64,000 nt of DNA, taken from assembly GCA_965223045.1 (NCBI GenBank), contig CBDCVN010000013.1:1984001-2048000 (forward strand), in the 5' to 3' direction. A program made the position numbers and the translations under genes. This DNA comes from CBDCVN01 sp965223045 (GTDB lineage: Bacteria > Deinococcota > Deinococci > Deinococcales > Trueperaceae). Below, in pieces: positions 26,960 to 36,176 of this stretch; the stretch's first letter is position 1, and the number at the start of each line of letters is the position of its first letter. The notes under the pieces were generated by a model. The model was given only the letters and a program-made list of their open reading frames with translations. It had not been told where the DNA came from and made no database searches.

Positions 26960-27003
26960 TAAATCCCCCTAGCCCTTAGCAAAAGGGGTTTAGGGGGATT
27001 CTC
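26960..27003 (+). repeat. CCCCCTAGCCC/GGGGTTTAGGGGG palindromic repeat
   Basis: AAATCCCCCTAGCCC...AAAAGGGGTTTAGGGGGATT is the C/G core of the repeat found at 5158-5205 and 10139-10205, here without its flanking blocks. Confidence 0.7.
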
Positions 27004-27065
27004 TCAAGAAAAGTTATCTTAGTTAGATAGCTCCTGAAAGCTGTATGTGGTTTGTTCTGTGCTAC

Positions 27066-29215
27066 CTATTTAACAGTAATTCGGATACTATCACTAGCAC
27101 TACCTCCCTTACCATCAAAAACAGTGACCTTCGCTGTGAATGTACCTGCCTTTTGATAGGCATGAACTTCATTACTACTGTCACCAGTTGTATCTCCATC
27201 ACCAAAATCCCATGAGTAGGTGAGTTTGTCTCCATCAGGATCACTAGCACTAGCTGTGAACTCAACATTTAAAACAACCTCACCAGATGTAGGTTTCGCA
27301 CTCAAAGATACAGTAGGTGGTTGGTTCCGTGCTGCCTCTTTAACGGTAATTTGAACACTATCACTAGCACTACCTCCCTTACCATCAAAAACAGTGACCT
27401 TAGCTGTGAATGTACCTGCCTTTTGATAGACATGAACTTCATTACTACTGTTACCAGTTGTATCTCCATCACCAAAATCCCATGAGTAGGTGAGTTTGTC
27501 TCCATCAGGGTCAGTAGCTTTAGCTGAGAACTCAACGCTTAGAGCGGCTTCACCAGATGTAGGTGTGGCACTCAAAGATACAGTAGGTGGTTGATTCCGT
27601 GCCGCCTCTCTAACAGTAATTTGAACACTATCACTAGCACTACCTCCCTTACCATCAAAAACAGTGACCTTCGCTGTGAATGTACCTGCCTTTTGATAGA
27701 CATGAACTTCATTACTACTGTTACCAGTTGTATCTCCATCACCAAAATCCCATGAGTAGGTGAGTTTGTCTCCGTCAGGGTCAGTAGCTTTAGCTGTGAA
27801 TTTAACACCTAGGGCGGCTTCACCAGATGTAGGTGTGGCACTCAAAGATACAGTAGGTGGTTTGTTCTGTGCTGCCTCTCTAACAGTAATTTGAACACTA
27901 TCACTAGCACTACCTCCCTTACCATCAAAAACAGTGACCTTAGCTGTGAATGTACCTGCCTTTTGATAAACATGAGATTCATTACTGCTGTTACCAGTTG
28001 TATCTCCATCACCAAAATCCCATGAGTAAGAGAGCGTGTCACCGTCAGGATCAGTAGCTTTAGCTGAGAACTCAACACTTAGAGCGGCTTCACCAGATGT
28101 AGGTGTGGCACTTAGAGATACAGTAGGTGGTTGGTTCCGTGCTGCCTCTCTAACAGTAATTTGAACACTATCACTAGCACTGCTTCCCTTATCATCAAAA
28201 ACAGTGACCTTAGCTGTGAATGTACCTGCCTTTTGATAAACATGAGCTTCATTACTACTGTCACCAGTTGTATCTCCATCACCAAAATCCCATGAGTAAG
28301 AGAGCGTATCACCATCAGGATCACTAGCACTAGCTGTGAACTTAACACCTAGGGCAGCTTCACCAGATGTAGGTGTAGCACTTAAAGATACAGTAGGTGG
28401 TTGGTTCCGTGCTGCCTCTCTAACAGTAATCTGAACACTATCACTAGCACTGCCTCCCTTACCATCAAAAACAGTGACCTTCGCTGTGAATGTACCAGCT
28501 TTCTGATAAACATGAGCTTCGTTACTACTGTTACCAGTTGTATCCCCATCACCAAAATCCCATGAGTAAGAGAGCGTATCACCATCAGGGTCACTAGCAC
28601 TAGCTATGAACTTAACACCTAGGGCAGCTTCACCAGATGTAGGCGTGGCACTTAAAGATACAGTAGGTGGTTTGTTCTGTGCTGCCTCTCTAACAGTAAT
28701 CTGAACACTATCACTAGCACTGCCTCCCTTACCATCAAAAACAGTGACCTTAGCTGTGAATGTACCTGCCTTTTGATAAACATGAGCTTCGTTACTACTG
28801 TTACCAGTTGTATCTCCATCACCAAAATCCCATGAGTAAGAGAGCGTATCACCATCAGGGTCACTAGCACTAGCTGTGAACTTAACACCTAGGGCAGCTT
28901 CACCAGATTTAGGTGTAGCACTTAAAGATACAGTAGGTGGTTTGTTCTGTGCTGCCTCTCTAACAGTAATCTGAACACTATCACTAGCACTGCCTCCCTT
29001 ACCATCAAAAACAGTGACCTTAGCTGTGAACGCGCCAGCTTTCTGATAAACATGAGCTTCGTTACTACTGTTACCAGTTATATCTCCATCACCAAAATCC
29101 CATGAGTAAGAGAGCGTATCACCATCAGGGTCACTAGCACTAGCTGTGAACTTAACACCTAGGGCAGCTTCACCAGATTTAGGTGTAGCACTTAAAGATA
29201 CAGTAGGTGGTTTAT
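27066..29215 (-). repeat. 270-bp in-frame tandem repeats (eight PKD copies)
   Basis: The block ACTATCACTAGCAC recurs every 270 bp (27085, 27355, 27625 and so on to about 28975). Copies differ at scattered positions, and variants such as FSAKATD against FTASASD alternate along the array, a sign of shuffling by unequal crossing-over. Confidence 0.92.
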
Positions 29216-29861
29216 TCTGGGGCACTGACTGTGTAGTGATCTCTATGCTGTCACTAGCACTATTGCCTTTGTCATCAGACACGGTAACTTTGGCGATATA
29301 AGTACCAACTTTATTATAGGTGTAGCTTCGCTTTTTCTGCTCCTCTGTAGCTTGGGTACTTAAAGTTTCGCTATCACCAAAATCCCATGAGAAGGTAAGA
29401 TTATCATTGTCTACATCGGAAGCATCAGCTGTGAAATTTATAGTTAGTGGGACTATACCGCTAGTTTTGTCAGCAGCTAGGGTTACTTCTGGAGCATTAT
29501 TTTTAGGATTTACAGTTATTTCAATAGTATCGGTTACAGTTCCACCTTTGCCATCAGATACTGTGACCTTTACAGTATAAATATCTGGGCTTTGGTAGGT
29601 ATGTTTCCTTTCTGTTTGACCTTGCTCTGTTTCACCATCACCAAAATCCCATGAGTAGGTGAGTTTGTCACCATCAGGATCACTTGCTGTTACTTTGAAG
29701 GTAACTTCTACAGCAACTTCAGTAGTTGTAGGAGTAGCGGTTAGACTTACAGATGGAGACTTATTATTTTTGCTGTTTGTTATGCAAGCAGTAAAAAATA
29801 ATAAACAAATTAGTAAGCTTAAGAAAATGTTTTTTGGAGTGTGGTTTAGGGGTTTTTGCAT
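27066..29861 (-). CDS. Surface lipoprotein with ten PKD domains
   Basis: 931 aa. AAAGGG lies 7 nt before the ATG. Signal ending FFTAC (Cys near 26) marks it as a lipoprotein. After a short linker it consists only of PKD domains: two divergent ones, then eight nearly identical 90-residue copies (PPTVSLSATP...YSWDFGDGDTTG...FTAKVTVFDGKGGSASDSV). PKD modules are beta-sandwich spacers and adhesion modules on cell surfaces; no catalytic domain is present. It ends in ITVK, and the DNA after the stop continues as the start of another copy. Confidence 0.9.
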   Translation of the reverse strand: MQKPLNHTPKNIFLSLLICLLFFTACITNSKNNKSPSVSLTATPTTTEVAVEVTFKVTASDPDGDKLTYSWDFGDGETEQGQTERKHTYQSPDIYTVKVTVSDGKGGTVTDTIEITVNPKNNAPEVTLAADKTSGIVPLTINFTADASDVDNDNLTFSWDFGDSETLSTQATEEQKKRSYTYNKVGTYIAKVTVSDDKGNSASDSIEITTQSVPQNKPPTVSLSATPKSGEAALGVKFTASASDPDGDTLSYSWDFGDGDITGNSSNEAHVYQKAGAFTAKVTVFDGKGGSASDSVQITVREAAQNKPPTVSLSATPKSGEAALGVKFTASASDPDGDTLSYSWDFGDGDTTGNSSNEAHVYQKAGTFTAKVTVFDGKGGSASDSVQITVREAAQNKPPTVSLSATPTSGEAALGVKFIASASDPDGDTLSYSWDFGDGDTTGNSSNEAHVYQKAGTFTAKVTVFDGKGGSASDSVQITVREAARNQPPTVSLSATPTSGEAALGVKFTASASDPDGDTLSYSWDFGDGDTTGDSSNEAHVYQKAGTFTAKVTVFDDKGSSASDSVQITVREAARNQPPTVSLSATPTSGEAALSVEFSAKATDPDGDTLSYSWDFGDGDTTGNSSNESHVYQKAGTFTAKVTVFDGKGGSASDSVQITVREAAQNKPPTVSLSATPTSGEAALGVKFTAKATDPDGDKLTYSWDFGDGDTTGNSSNEVHVYQKAGTFTAKVTVFDGKGGSASDSVQITVREAARNQPPTVSLSATPTSGEAALSVEFSAKATDPDGDKLTYSWDFGDGDTTGNSSNEVHVYQKAGTFTAKVTVFDGKGGSASDSVQITVKEAARNQPPTVSLSAKPTSGEVVLNVEFTASASDPDGDKLTYSWDFGDGDTTGDSSNEVHAYQKAGTFTAKVTVFDGKGGSASDSIRITVK

Positions 29862-29947
29862 TTTTTACCCTTTCAATTTTGAGTAAAATAAGTTTAGGGT
29901 TGAATCTTAACATACTTTAATGAGTGGAAATTTGGGCTTTTATGTGT

Positions 29948-30148
29948 TTACCTATTTTTAGAATCAAAAACCATCTTGTGCTTGAATACAACTTTTGCTA
30001 TTGGCTTATCTGGGTCACCAAAAAGGCCTACCCATGCACGACGTAAACGCTCAACTTCTAAAAAACGTTCAGTTGGTGTGCGATTACGCCACTCTTCGCT
30101 AGGACTTGGTTCTTTACCTAGTTTATATTTAAGTACAGTTGCCTGCAT
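29948..30148 (-). CDS. Small protein associated with a nucleotidyltransferase
   Basis: 66 aa. Core WRNRTPTERFLEVERLRRAW recalls the short partner proteins with 'W...RTPEERL..VE.LRR' that accompany MNT-type nucleotidyltransferases in presumed toxin-antitoxin modules. The ATG is 2 nt after the stop of such a transferase fragment, preserving the usual order. The partner is truncated, so the module is probably inactive. Role is inference. Confidence 0.5.
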   Translation of the reverse strand: MQATVLKYKLGKEPSPSEEWRNRTPTERFLEVERLRRAWVGLFGDPDKPIAKVVFKHKMVFDSKNR

Positions 30149-30150
30149 AA

Positions 30151-30420
30151 TTATTCTAATCCCAGTTGTTCTACATCACTTAAATCTCTAGTCCTACCAA
30201 CAACTTTCTTATTTTGGATCAGACTTTCTTTATCTATAACAGTAAGTGATAGATCATCAACCTCAAGGTTAAGACATTTAGGATAAGCTTCGGCAAAACT
30301 CACACCGGGTAAATCTATTAACAGGTCAATCCGATTGGGTTCATGCCCTAACTGAATAATTATACCAACTTCTAGAAAGTCTTGTGGACTAAGTGTTACT
30401 AACCCTTCATCACAATAAGT
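30151..30420 (-). pseudogene. C-terminal fragment of an MNT-like nucleotidyltransferase
   Basis: The frame is closed by TAA at 30421-30423 and has no usable start, yet for 89 codons it reads as the C-terminal half of a DUF6036/AbiEii-like nucleotidyltransferase: LSPQDFLEVGIIIQLG, EPNRIDLLIDLPGVSF, SLTVIDKESLIQNKKVVGR, RDLSDVEQL. The N-terminal half with the GG...D-x-D active site is missing; mqnD starts 13 nt beyond on the other strand. The fragment abuts the small partner gene downstream. Confidence 0.75.
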
Positions 30421-30433
30421 TTAAACTAATCTT

Positions 30434-31267
30434 ATGAAGCTTTCTCTCGGTTATTCCCCTTGTCCAAACGACTGCTTTATTTTTTATGCTCTAGCACATG
30501 GCAAAGTCATGCCTGAAGTTGATTGGCAAATAGTACTAGATGATGTTGAGGCCCTGAACCAATTAGCTAAACAAAGAAAACTAGAGATTAGTAAAATTAG
30601 TTATCATGCCTATGCATACCTTTTAGAAGACTATGTAATGCTGCGCAGTGGTGGAGCACTTGGTAAAGGAGTAGGACCACTTATTGTTAGTAAAGATGAC
30701 TTACCCTCTCTTTCAGGGAAAAAAGTGGCTATTCCCGGTGGCCTCACTACAGCTAATTTACTTTTAAAGCTCTCACAACCAAATGACATTATCACAGTTA
30801 ACTATCGCTATGATGAAATAATGCCTGCAGTGGCTCGAGCAGAAGTAGACGCCGGACTTATAATTCATGAATCTCGCTTTACCTATAGTAAATATGGCTT
30901 AAAAAAATATCTTGACCTTGGTCAGTGGTGGGAAGAAGAAACAGGTTTACTTTTGCCTTTAGGAGGCATTGTTGCAAAACGCAAATTGCACTTACTGTAT
31001 GAGCTTGAAGAAGCCTTAAAGGAAAGTTTGCACTATAGCTACGAGCACAATCTAGAAGTTGAGCCCTATATAGCTAGACATGCCCAAGAAATGTCAACAG
31101 AGGTAAGACAAAAACATATTGATCTTTATGTAAATAACTATTCTTTTGATGTGGGGGATATTGGGGAGCGTTCGGTTATGGAACTTTTTGAGCGTGCTCG
31201 AGCATCTGACCTTTTACCAAAAAGTAACAAAGACCTTTTCCTACCTAGGCGCTTAAAAGCTGTTTAA
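30434..31267 (+). CDS. mqnD: MqnD, 1,4-dihydroxy-6-naphthoate synthase
   Basis: 277 aa, family-typical length. It opens LSLGYSPCPNDCFIFYALAHG, the hallmark N-terminus, and carries KISYHAYAYLLEDYVMLRSGGALG and GLIIHESRFTY. The enzyme converts cyclic de-hypoxanthine futalosine to 1,4-dihydroxy-6-naphthoate in the futalosine route to menaquinone. No other mqn gene lies in the window. Its 3' end overlaps the convergent kinase gene by 23 bp. Confidence 0.94.
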   Translation: MKLSLGYSPCPNDCFIFYALAHGKVMPEVDWQIVLDDVEALNQLAKQRKLEISKISYHAYAYLLEDYVMLRSGGALGKGVGPLIVSKDDLPSLSGKKVAIPGGLTTANLLLKLSQPNDIITVNYRYDEIMPAVARAEVDAGLIIHESRFTYSKYGLKKYLDLGQWWEEETGLLLPLGGIVAKRKLHLLYELEEALKESLHYSYEHNLEVEPYIARHAQEMSTEVRQKHIDLYVNNYSFDVGDIGERSVMELFERARASDLLPKSNKDLFLPRRLKAV

Positions 31268-32021
31268 TACCCTCAACTTCTTCGCGCATTTGTGCAGCAG
31301 ATGAATAGCGTTTTTCTGGTTCTCGTGAAAGTGATTTAGAGACAATTTCAAGCAAGGGGCTGTTTTCAAAAGATACAGTACTTAAAGCAATGTCCTGACA
31401 ACCTACAAGAAAACTTAGTACTTGCCTACCATAAGGAGGGACACCAGTGAGCATGTGATAGAGCACTGCACCTATACTATAAATATCACTACGTGGGTCA
31501 GTTCGTTCTCCGTTAAATTGTTCAGGAGCCATATAATTAGGCGTACCTAGCATAGTGCCTTGTAAAGTAATACTTGCTAAATCTAGATCTTTAGCAAAAC
31601 CAAAATCCGTCAATAATGCTGTATCATTAGGAGCAATGATAATGTTTGAGGGCTTTACATCACAATGAATAACACCATTCTCATGAGCATAAGTCAGTGC
31701 ACTTAATATATCACTAGTAATTTCTAACGCGCGTTCTGGACTAGGTAAAGACTCATAGATAACTTCATCTAGCGAAATCCCCTTTTCATAAGCATAAATG
31801 AGTGCTTTTTCTTGAATAGCTAGCAAAGGAACTATATTTTGATGATTCAGTTTTTTAGCCACTGCCCCTTCACGTAAAAAACGCTCTTCTAATATGTCAG
31901 AACCACCTCTTAAACGCTTTACTACTACTAACTGGTTTTGCCACTGTGCTAACTCAATTAATACAGGCCCGTGGTTAGCAAGAATGCGAACGGGTGTCAA
32001 CATATGTAAGTAATTTAACAT
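31245..32021 (-). CDS. Short soluble Ser/Thr protein kinase
   Basis: 258 aa, hardly more than a kinase domain. Seen: ATP-site Lys in LVVVKRL, helix-C Glu in FLREGAVAKKL, catalytic loop HCDVKPSNI, DFGFAK, and APEQ in the activation segment. The usual HRD Arg is Cys (a non-RD kinase), and the Gly-rich loop is weak. There is no membrane helix or sensor domain, unlike PknB-type kinases, so it probably acts in the cytosol. Its target is unknown; it faces mqnD convergently. Confidence 0.88.
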   Translation of the reverse strand: MLNYLHMLTPVRILANHGPVLIELAQWQNQLVVVKRLRGGSDILEERFLREGAVAKKLNHQNIVPLLAIQEKALIYAYEKGISLDEVIYESLPSPERALEITSDILSALTYAHENGVIHCDVKPSNIIIAPNDTALLTDFGFAKDLDLASITLQGTMLGTPNYMAPEQFNGERTDPRSDIYSIGAVLYHMLTGVPPYGRQVLSFLVGCQDIALSTVSFENSPLLEIVSKSLSREPEKRYSSAAQMREEVEGIKQLLSA

Positions 32022-32369
32022 AATGTACTATCATAAGATTATGAAATAACTAAAAATACTCACTAAACTCCTAAGATGATCTTATGCAAGTTTAATCATT
32101 ACAAGCCCATAGCTAACAAGTGTGTATGGAGTGCATTAACTATGTGTAAATAATTTAACAAGATTTATTCTTACAAAATTATTACTTTGACGTACCGCGA
32201 GAATTTATCTGGAAATCTATAAATCAGAAATGTATTTCATTGTGATTAAATGCTAAAAAACACTTTACTGCATTCGGAATGACATTACTTGCGTTGTTTA
32301 GGTAGGAATTTATTTAGCCTTTAACTTTAATGTAGATTGCACTGTAATAATACGCTATACTTACACCTT
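32022..32369. repeat. Spacer with dispersed-repeat fragments before metG
   Basis: AT-rich. At 32195-32330 it holds diverged blocks of the genome repeat (GAGAATTTATCTGGAAATC, CATTCGGAATGACATTACTT, TAGGTAGGAATTTATTTAG). It also serves as upstream region of the kinase (minus strand) and of metG. Confidence 0.55.
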
Positions 32370-32405
32370 ATGAAGTTTGCTTTGGTACTAATGATTATAA
32401 CATAA
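32370..32405 (+). CDS. Possible 11-aa leader peptide of metG
   Basis: MKFALVLMIIT, ATG 32370 to TAA 32405. A TATACT box ends 8 nt before the ATG, so it would be translated from the mRNA 5' end. It contains an internal Met codon (position 8) and is followed by three hairpins and a terminator in front of the methionyl-tRNA synthetase gene. A control function is inference. Confidence 0.35.
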   Translation: MKFALVLMIIT

Positions 32406-32412
32406 CCCTCCT

Positions 32413-32492
32413 ATATAAACTTTAAGTAGTTTATATGTTGGTAGGGCGCTACCTAGTAGAGTACTAGTAAAGTAATAGCGCCTTATTTTTTT
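32413..32492 (+). promoter_or_regulatory. Putative attenuator in the metG leader
   Basis: Hairpin 1: ATATAAAC/GTTTATAT (32413-32436). Hairpin 2: GGTAG-ggcg-CTACC (32440-32453). Terminator: GGCGCTA (32445-32451) with TAGCGCC (32476-32482) followed by TTATTTTTTT. Hairpin 2 and the terminator use the same bases, so they exclude each other. No plus-strand gene lies upstream, so the terminator acts on the metG leader. Confidence 0.55.
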
Positions 32493-32535
32493 GGTCCTAG
32501 AGTAATTGTTTAAAGTACTATTTTGGAGGAAAGAA

Positions 32536-34434
32536 GTGAGCGAGAATGTTTTTTATGCCACAACACCTATCTTTTATGTTAATGCTGAACCTCACATTGG
32601 CCACGCTTACACTACCACCTTGGTTGATGTAGTAGCACGTTTTTATCGTTTGAAAGGTGATGATACTTATTTTCTGACTGGTACAGATGAGCATGGCGAG
32701 AAAATTCAAAAAGCTGCTGATGAAGCAGGTTTAAGCCCACAAGCCTATACCGATAGAATTGCAAGCAAATTTCGTCAGACATGGGATAACTTAGGTATTA
32801 GCTATGATGATTTCCTTCGCACTACTGAAAAGCGTCACAGAAAAGTAGTGCATGAGATTTTAGAGCAAGTCTATGAAAATGGAGATATTTTCCTAGGTGA
32901 GTACCCTGGCCTTTACTGTGTGGGGTGTGAGCGCTATTATACAGAGAAAGAATTAGTTGATGGCAAATGCCCCCAGCATGATATACCACCTGAGTATCGC
33001 AGTGAAGAGAACTATTTTTTCCGCATGGAAAAGTATCGTCCTTGGCTTAGAGAATACTTAGAAGATAATCCCAATTTTATACGTCCTGAACGGTATCGTA
33101 ATGAAGTGCTAGGAATATTACGTGAGCCACTAGGCGACCTTTCTATTAGCCGCCCTAAGGAACGTGTACCTTGGGGGGTTCCTTTACCTTGGGATGAAAA
33201 TCATGTGACTTATGTATGGTTTGACGCGCTTATTAACTACTATTCAGCTCTCAAAAGTAAAGATTTAGACAAGCATTACTGGTCACACACTCAGCACTTC
33301 ATAGCCAAAGATATTTTAAAGCCACATGGGGTTTTTTGGCCTACTATGTTAAAAAGCGCTGGCTTGCCCTTGTATAAACATCTGAATGTACATGGCTATT
33401 GGCTTACTGATGAAGGCAAAATGAGCAAATCTAAAGGTAATGTAATTAGGCCTCTAGATTTAAAAGATAAGTATGGCAATGATGCTTTTAGATACTTTCT
33501 TTTAAGAGACATGAGTTTTGGTGTAGATGCTACTTTTAGCGAGGTGGCACTAGCTCAGCGCATCAATGCCGATCTTGCTAATGATCTAGGTAATCTTTTG
33601 CAGCGCACTCTAGGTATGTTAGAGAAATATTGTGATGCTGTAGTGCCTACTGTCGGTGAACAGACTGATGCTGATAAGGACTTGATAGATTCTTTTACTA
33701 GTTTACCAAAGATTCTAATTAATCACTTTGACAACCTACATTTTGATAGAGCTATTGAGAGGGTACTCGAGCCCATAAGACAAGTCAACAAATACATAAC
33801 AGACAACCAACCTTGGCAGCTAGCCAAAGATGAAACTAAGACTGAGCGTTTACACACAGTACTCTATAACTGTGTTGAAGCACTACGCTGCGCTGCTATT
33901 GCCTTATCACCCTTTATGCCTAGTAAAACCAAAGAGCTTCTTAATCAACTTGGTTTAGAGAGTAGTTATAACTTAGCTGATGTGGGCAAATGGGGTTTGA
34001 CACCAGTAGGAACAAAAGTTGCAAAAGGTGAGTCACTTTTCCCTAAGGTAGATTTAGAGGCACTAAGTGCCTCTTTAGAGTTTTCTGAGGAACCTTTAGA
34101 ACATAAACCAGAGGTTAGTATTGATGATTTTGCTAAGCTCGAGCTGCGTGTTGCTGAAGTAACAAAATGCGAAAACCACCCTAAAGCAGACAAGCTCTTA
34201 GTATTAACAGCAAAGCTAGGACCCGAAGAGCGCACTATTGTTTCAGGCATTCGCAAGTGGTACACAGCTGAAGAAATGTTAGGCAAGAAGGTTATTATTG
34301 TAGCCAATTTAAAGCCTGTAAAATTACGTGGCATTTTATCACAGGGAATGATATTAGCAGCAGAGGATAAAGATGGTAATTTAGCAATTTCAACTCTTGA
34401 TCGAGATACTGCTAGCGGTAGTGAGGTTAGGTAG
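32536..34434 (+). CDS. metG: Methionyl-tRNA synthetase
   Basis: 632 aa. Start GTG 32536, set by GGAGG 6 nt upstream and by the family N-terminus (VFYATTPIFYVNAEPHIGHAYT); an upstream in-frame ATG would fuse 10 foreign residues. HIGH motif PHIGHAYT near 18-22, zinc Cys in YCVGCERYY and GKCPQH, KMSKSKG near 295-302. C-terminal tRNA-binding (Arc1p/Trbp111-like) domain about 530-632 (FAKLELRVAEVTKCENHPKADKLLV). It charges tRNA-Met. Its end faces the broken CHAT gene with 4 bp between stops. Confidence 0.97.
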   Translation: MSENVFYATTPIFYVNAEPHIGHAYTTTLVDVVARFYRLKGDDTYFLTGTDEHGEKIQKAADEAGLSPQAYTDRIASKFRQTWDNLGISYDDFLRTTEKRHRKVVHEILEQVYENGDIFLGEYPGLYCVGCERYYTEKELVDGKCPQHDIPPEYRSEENYFFRMEKYRPWLREYLEDNPNFIRPERYRNEVLGILREPLGDLSISRPKERVPWGVPLPWDENHVTYVWFDALINYYSALKSKDLDKHYWSHTQHFIAKDILKPHGVFWPTMLKSAGLPLYKHLNVHGYWLTDEGKMSKSKGNVIRPLDLKDKYGNDAFRYFLLRDMSFGVDATFSEVALAQRINADLANDLGNLLQRTLGMLEKYCDAVVPTVGEQTDADKDLIDSFTSLPKILINHFDNLHFDRAIERVLEPIRQVNKYITDNQPWQLAKDETKTERLHTVLYNCVEALRCAAIALSPFMPSKTKELLNQLGLESSYNLADVGKWGLTPVGTKVAKGESLFPKVDLEALSASLEFSEEPLEHKPEVSIDDFAKLELRVAEVTKCENHPKADKLLVLTAKLGPEERTIVSGIRKWYTAEEMLGKKVIIVANLKPVKLRGILSQGMILAAEDKDGNLAISTLDRDTASGSEVR

Positions 34435-34462
34435 AATGTTATGAGCAAGTCTTTCTATACTC

Positions 34463-36176
34463 CCGACATTCGGACCCCCCTTTTAAGAATTTTTGAAATA
34501 AATCCGAGGATAATTAGGACCAAGCAAAGCCAGTAGGGATTTTAGTTCACTTTTAAGATTCATGGTTAATACCTCTACATCATTGTCAGTGGTGATAAAC
34601 AAAAGATGTACATCTACAAAAAGCTCAAATACCCATTTGGCAGTAGGTTTATAAGTAGGCTTGCCTTTCTGGTTAGGCACACTTTGATCATGTGTAGAAA
34701 GAACTAATCTAATTCGGTGTTCCAAAGCTGAGTAAACCAATAAGCAGCAAGTTATCACCATCAGCAGAGCCATTATCCTTTCTTCTTTCTTCAGATACAA
34801 CGTTGATGCTAAAAACATGGGATCCTTGAGAAATCTGAAACCTCTTTCAACCTTTGCCTGTCCTTTATAGGTGCTCAAAATTTCCGCATCTCTCAAAGTA
34901 TCATGGTCCAGCTCATTCGTGGCTAAAATAAATACTGCCCTTTCCTTCTTAACTTTGTTCCCTGCACTTACATCAGCAACTACTTCTCCACTTATGTGAT
35001 ATGTGTATCCTGTTGGTTGAGCGTCTTTAGCAGGACGTCCTGCTTTTTCATAGTGTTCTTTCTCTATGATCTTACTATTGTAAATTTTCAGTACCTTCAG
35101 GCTATTTTTAAAATCATCCATTGCTACTTTTGCATCTGCCTCACAATGAAAACTTTGTTTACTTAACTTCTTGAATGCTTTTTCTTCCCCTTGACTAGTC
35201 TTTAGCAACTCCCTCTCTGCTCTCTTGTCTCTACTTTTCTTTGACACTTCTGAGTATATTATCAACCATCTTTGTTCTACACCTCCATACTCACTAAGTA
35301 CACTGCTGTACTTGTATCCCTTAACCAATGATTTCATCTTGCTTATATTTACTTGCGCTACTTGTTCTTTTACCTCCTTCAATATTGCTGGTACTCGCAT
35401 TATCCATTTTAAACCTACTTCTTGGTGTACTTCTAAACTGTCTTTAGTGTATCCTGCACTGTCTTTTACCAATATACTTATACCAACAGTCTCTAATTGC
35501 TTTATGTGCCTGTCGATAGTTTCCTTTAACACTATCTTATCATTGGCATTTCCACTTAGGGGCAGCATTGCTAGTGGTAAACTCGCTTCATTCTCAATTA
35601 TCAACTCTAGACCTATTTGATTTAGTTCTGGTCTGTTATCTCGGCTGTATCCTTTGGTTATCTTCACTACTTTTGTGTCTGTACCTATTTCACTCTTACT
35701 ATTGTAATTCCCATCTGTGTGGAAACTAGTTGTATCCTCGTGTCCTACCTTTGGTTTAAGCTCTAGGTGTTTGACTGCTTGACCTGATATCAAACTATAC
35801 AGCTCTGTCACTCCATACTTGTATAGTTTCTCTAAAGCCTTGCCTAAAGTGTCTTCGTTGAGTTTGCTTGCTGTTACCCCTTTTCCTATTAGTTGTTCCG
35901 TGGGCTTGTTTTCAAAGAAGTGTGTTGCTAGGTACAACCTTCTATTTGCAAAACCTAATCCATTCAATATCATTGCCTTCACTGCTTGACCTACTGTTAC
36001 CTGACGTTGGTCAAAGTCTTGTTTGATCTCTTGATCTATTATCTCAACTATTCTTAATTCATCTATCATTCCTGCTACTAAACCCAAGTGTTCTATTGTT
36101 TTTGTTTTGTACTTTTCTTCCATCCCTCAATGATAATTTAATTGTTGATTTTTGAAGGGGGGGGTCGGAATATCGA
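34463..36176 (-). mobile_element. IS1634-family insertion sequence, 1714 bp
   Basis: Imperfect 18-bp terminal inverted repeats CCGACATTCGGACCCCCC and TCGATATTCCGACCCCCC (15 matches), flanked by the 6-bp direct repeat ATACTC at 34457-34462 and 36177-36182. It carries one transposase. It is inserted five codons before the original stop of CHAT gene #1. Confidence 0.88.
34483..36123 (-). CDS. IS1634/IS4-group DDE transposase
   Basis: 546 aa. DUF4277-type N-terminal region (VAGMIDELRIVEIIDQEIKQ), then DDE residues: Asp in FHTDGNY, Asp in LVKDSAGY and Glu in AKVERGFRFLKDP, with the large beta-strand insertion typical of IS4-group enzymes. No frameshift or stop, so the element looks competent. The ORF fills the IS almost from end to end. 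Confidence 0.93.
   Translation of the reverse strand: MEEKYKTKTIEHLGLVAGMIDELRIVEIIDQEIKQDFDQRQVTVGQAVKAMILNGLGFANRRLYLATHFFENKPTEQLIGKGVTASKLNEDTLGKALEKLYKYGVTELYSLISGQAVKHLELKPKVGHEDTTSFHTDGNYNSKSEIGTDTKVVKITKGYSRDNRPELNQIGLELIIENEASLPLAMLPLSGNANDKIVLKETIDRHIKQLETVGISILVKDSAGYTKDSLEVHQEVGLKWIMRVPAILKEVKEQVAQVNISKMKSLVKGYKYSSVLSEYGGVEQRWLIIYSEVSKKSRDKRAERELLKTSQGEEKAFKKLSKQSFHCEADAKVAMDDFKNSLKVLKIYNSKIIEKEHYEKAGRPAKDAQPTGYTYHISGEVVADVSAGNKVKKERAVFILATNELDHDTLRDAEILSTYKGQAKVERGFRFLKDPMFLASTLYLKKEERIMALLMVITCCLLVYSALEHRIRLVLSTHDQSVPNQKGKPTYKPTAKWVFELFVDVHLLFITTDNDVEVLTMNLKSELKSLLALLGPNYPRIYFKNS

Noticed and set aside
27066..29215. Array at 270-bp period as CRISPR or satellite DNA
   Set aside because: It is an in-frame PKD-domain array inside one open reading frame.
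32370..32535. T-box riboswitch upstream of metG
   Set aside because: The conserved T-box bulge sequence (AGGGTGGNACCGCG) and stem I features are absent; only a terminator and competing hairpin are visible.
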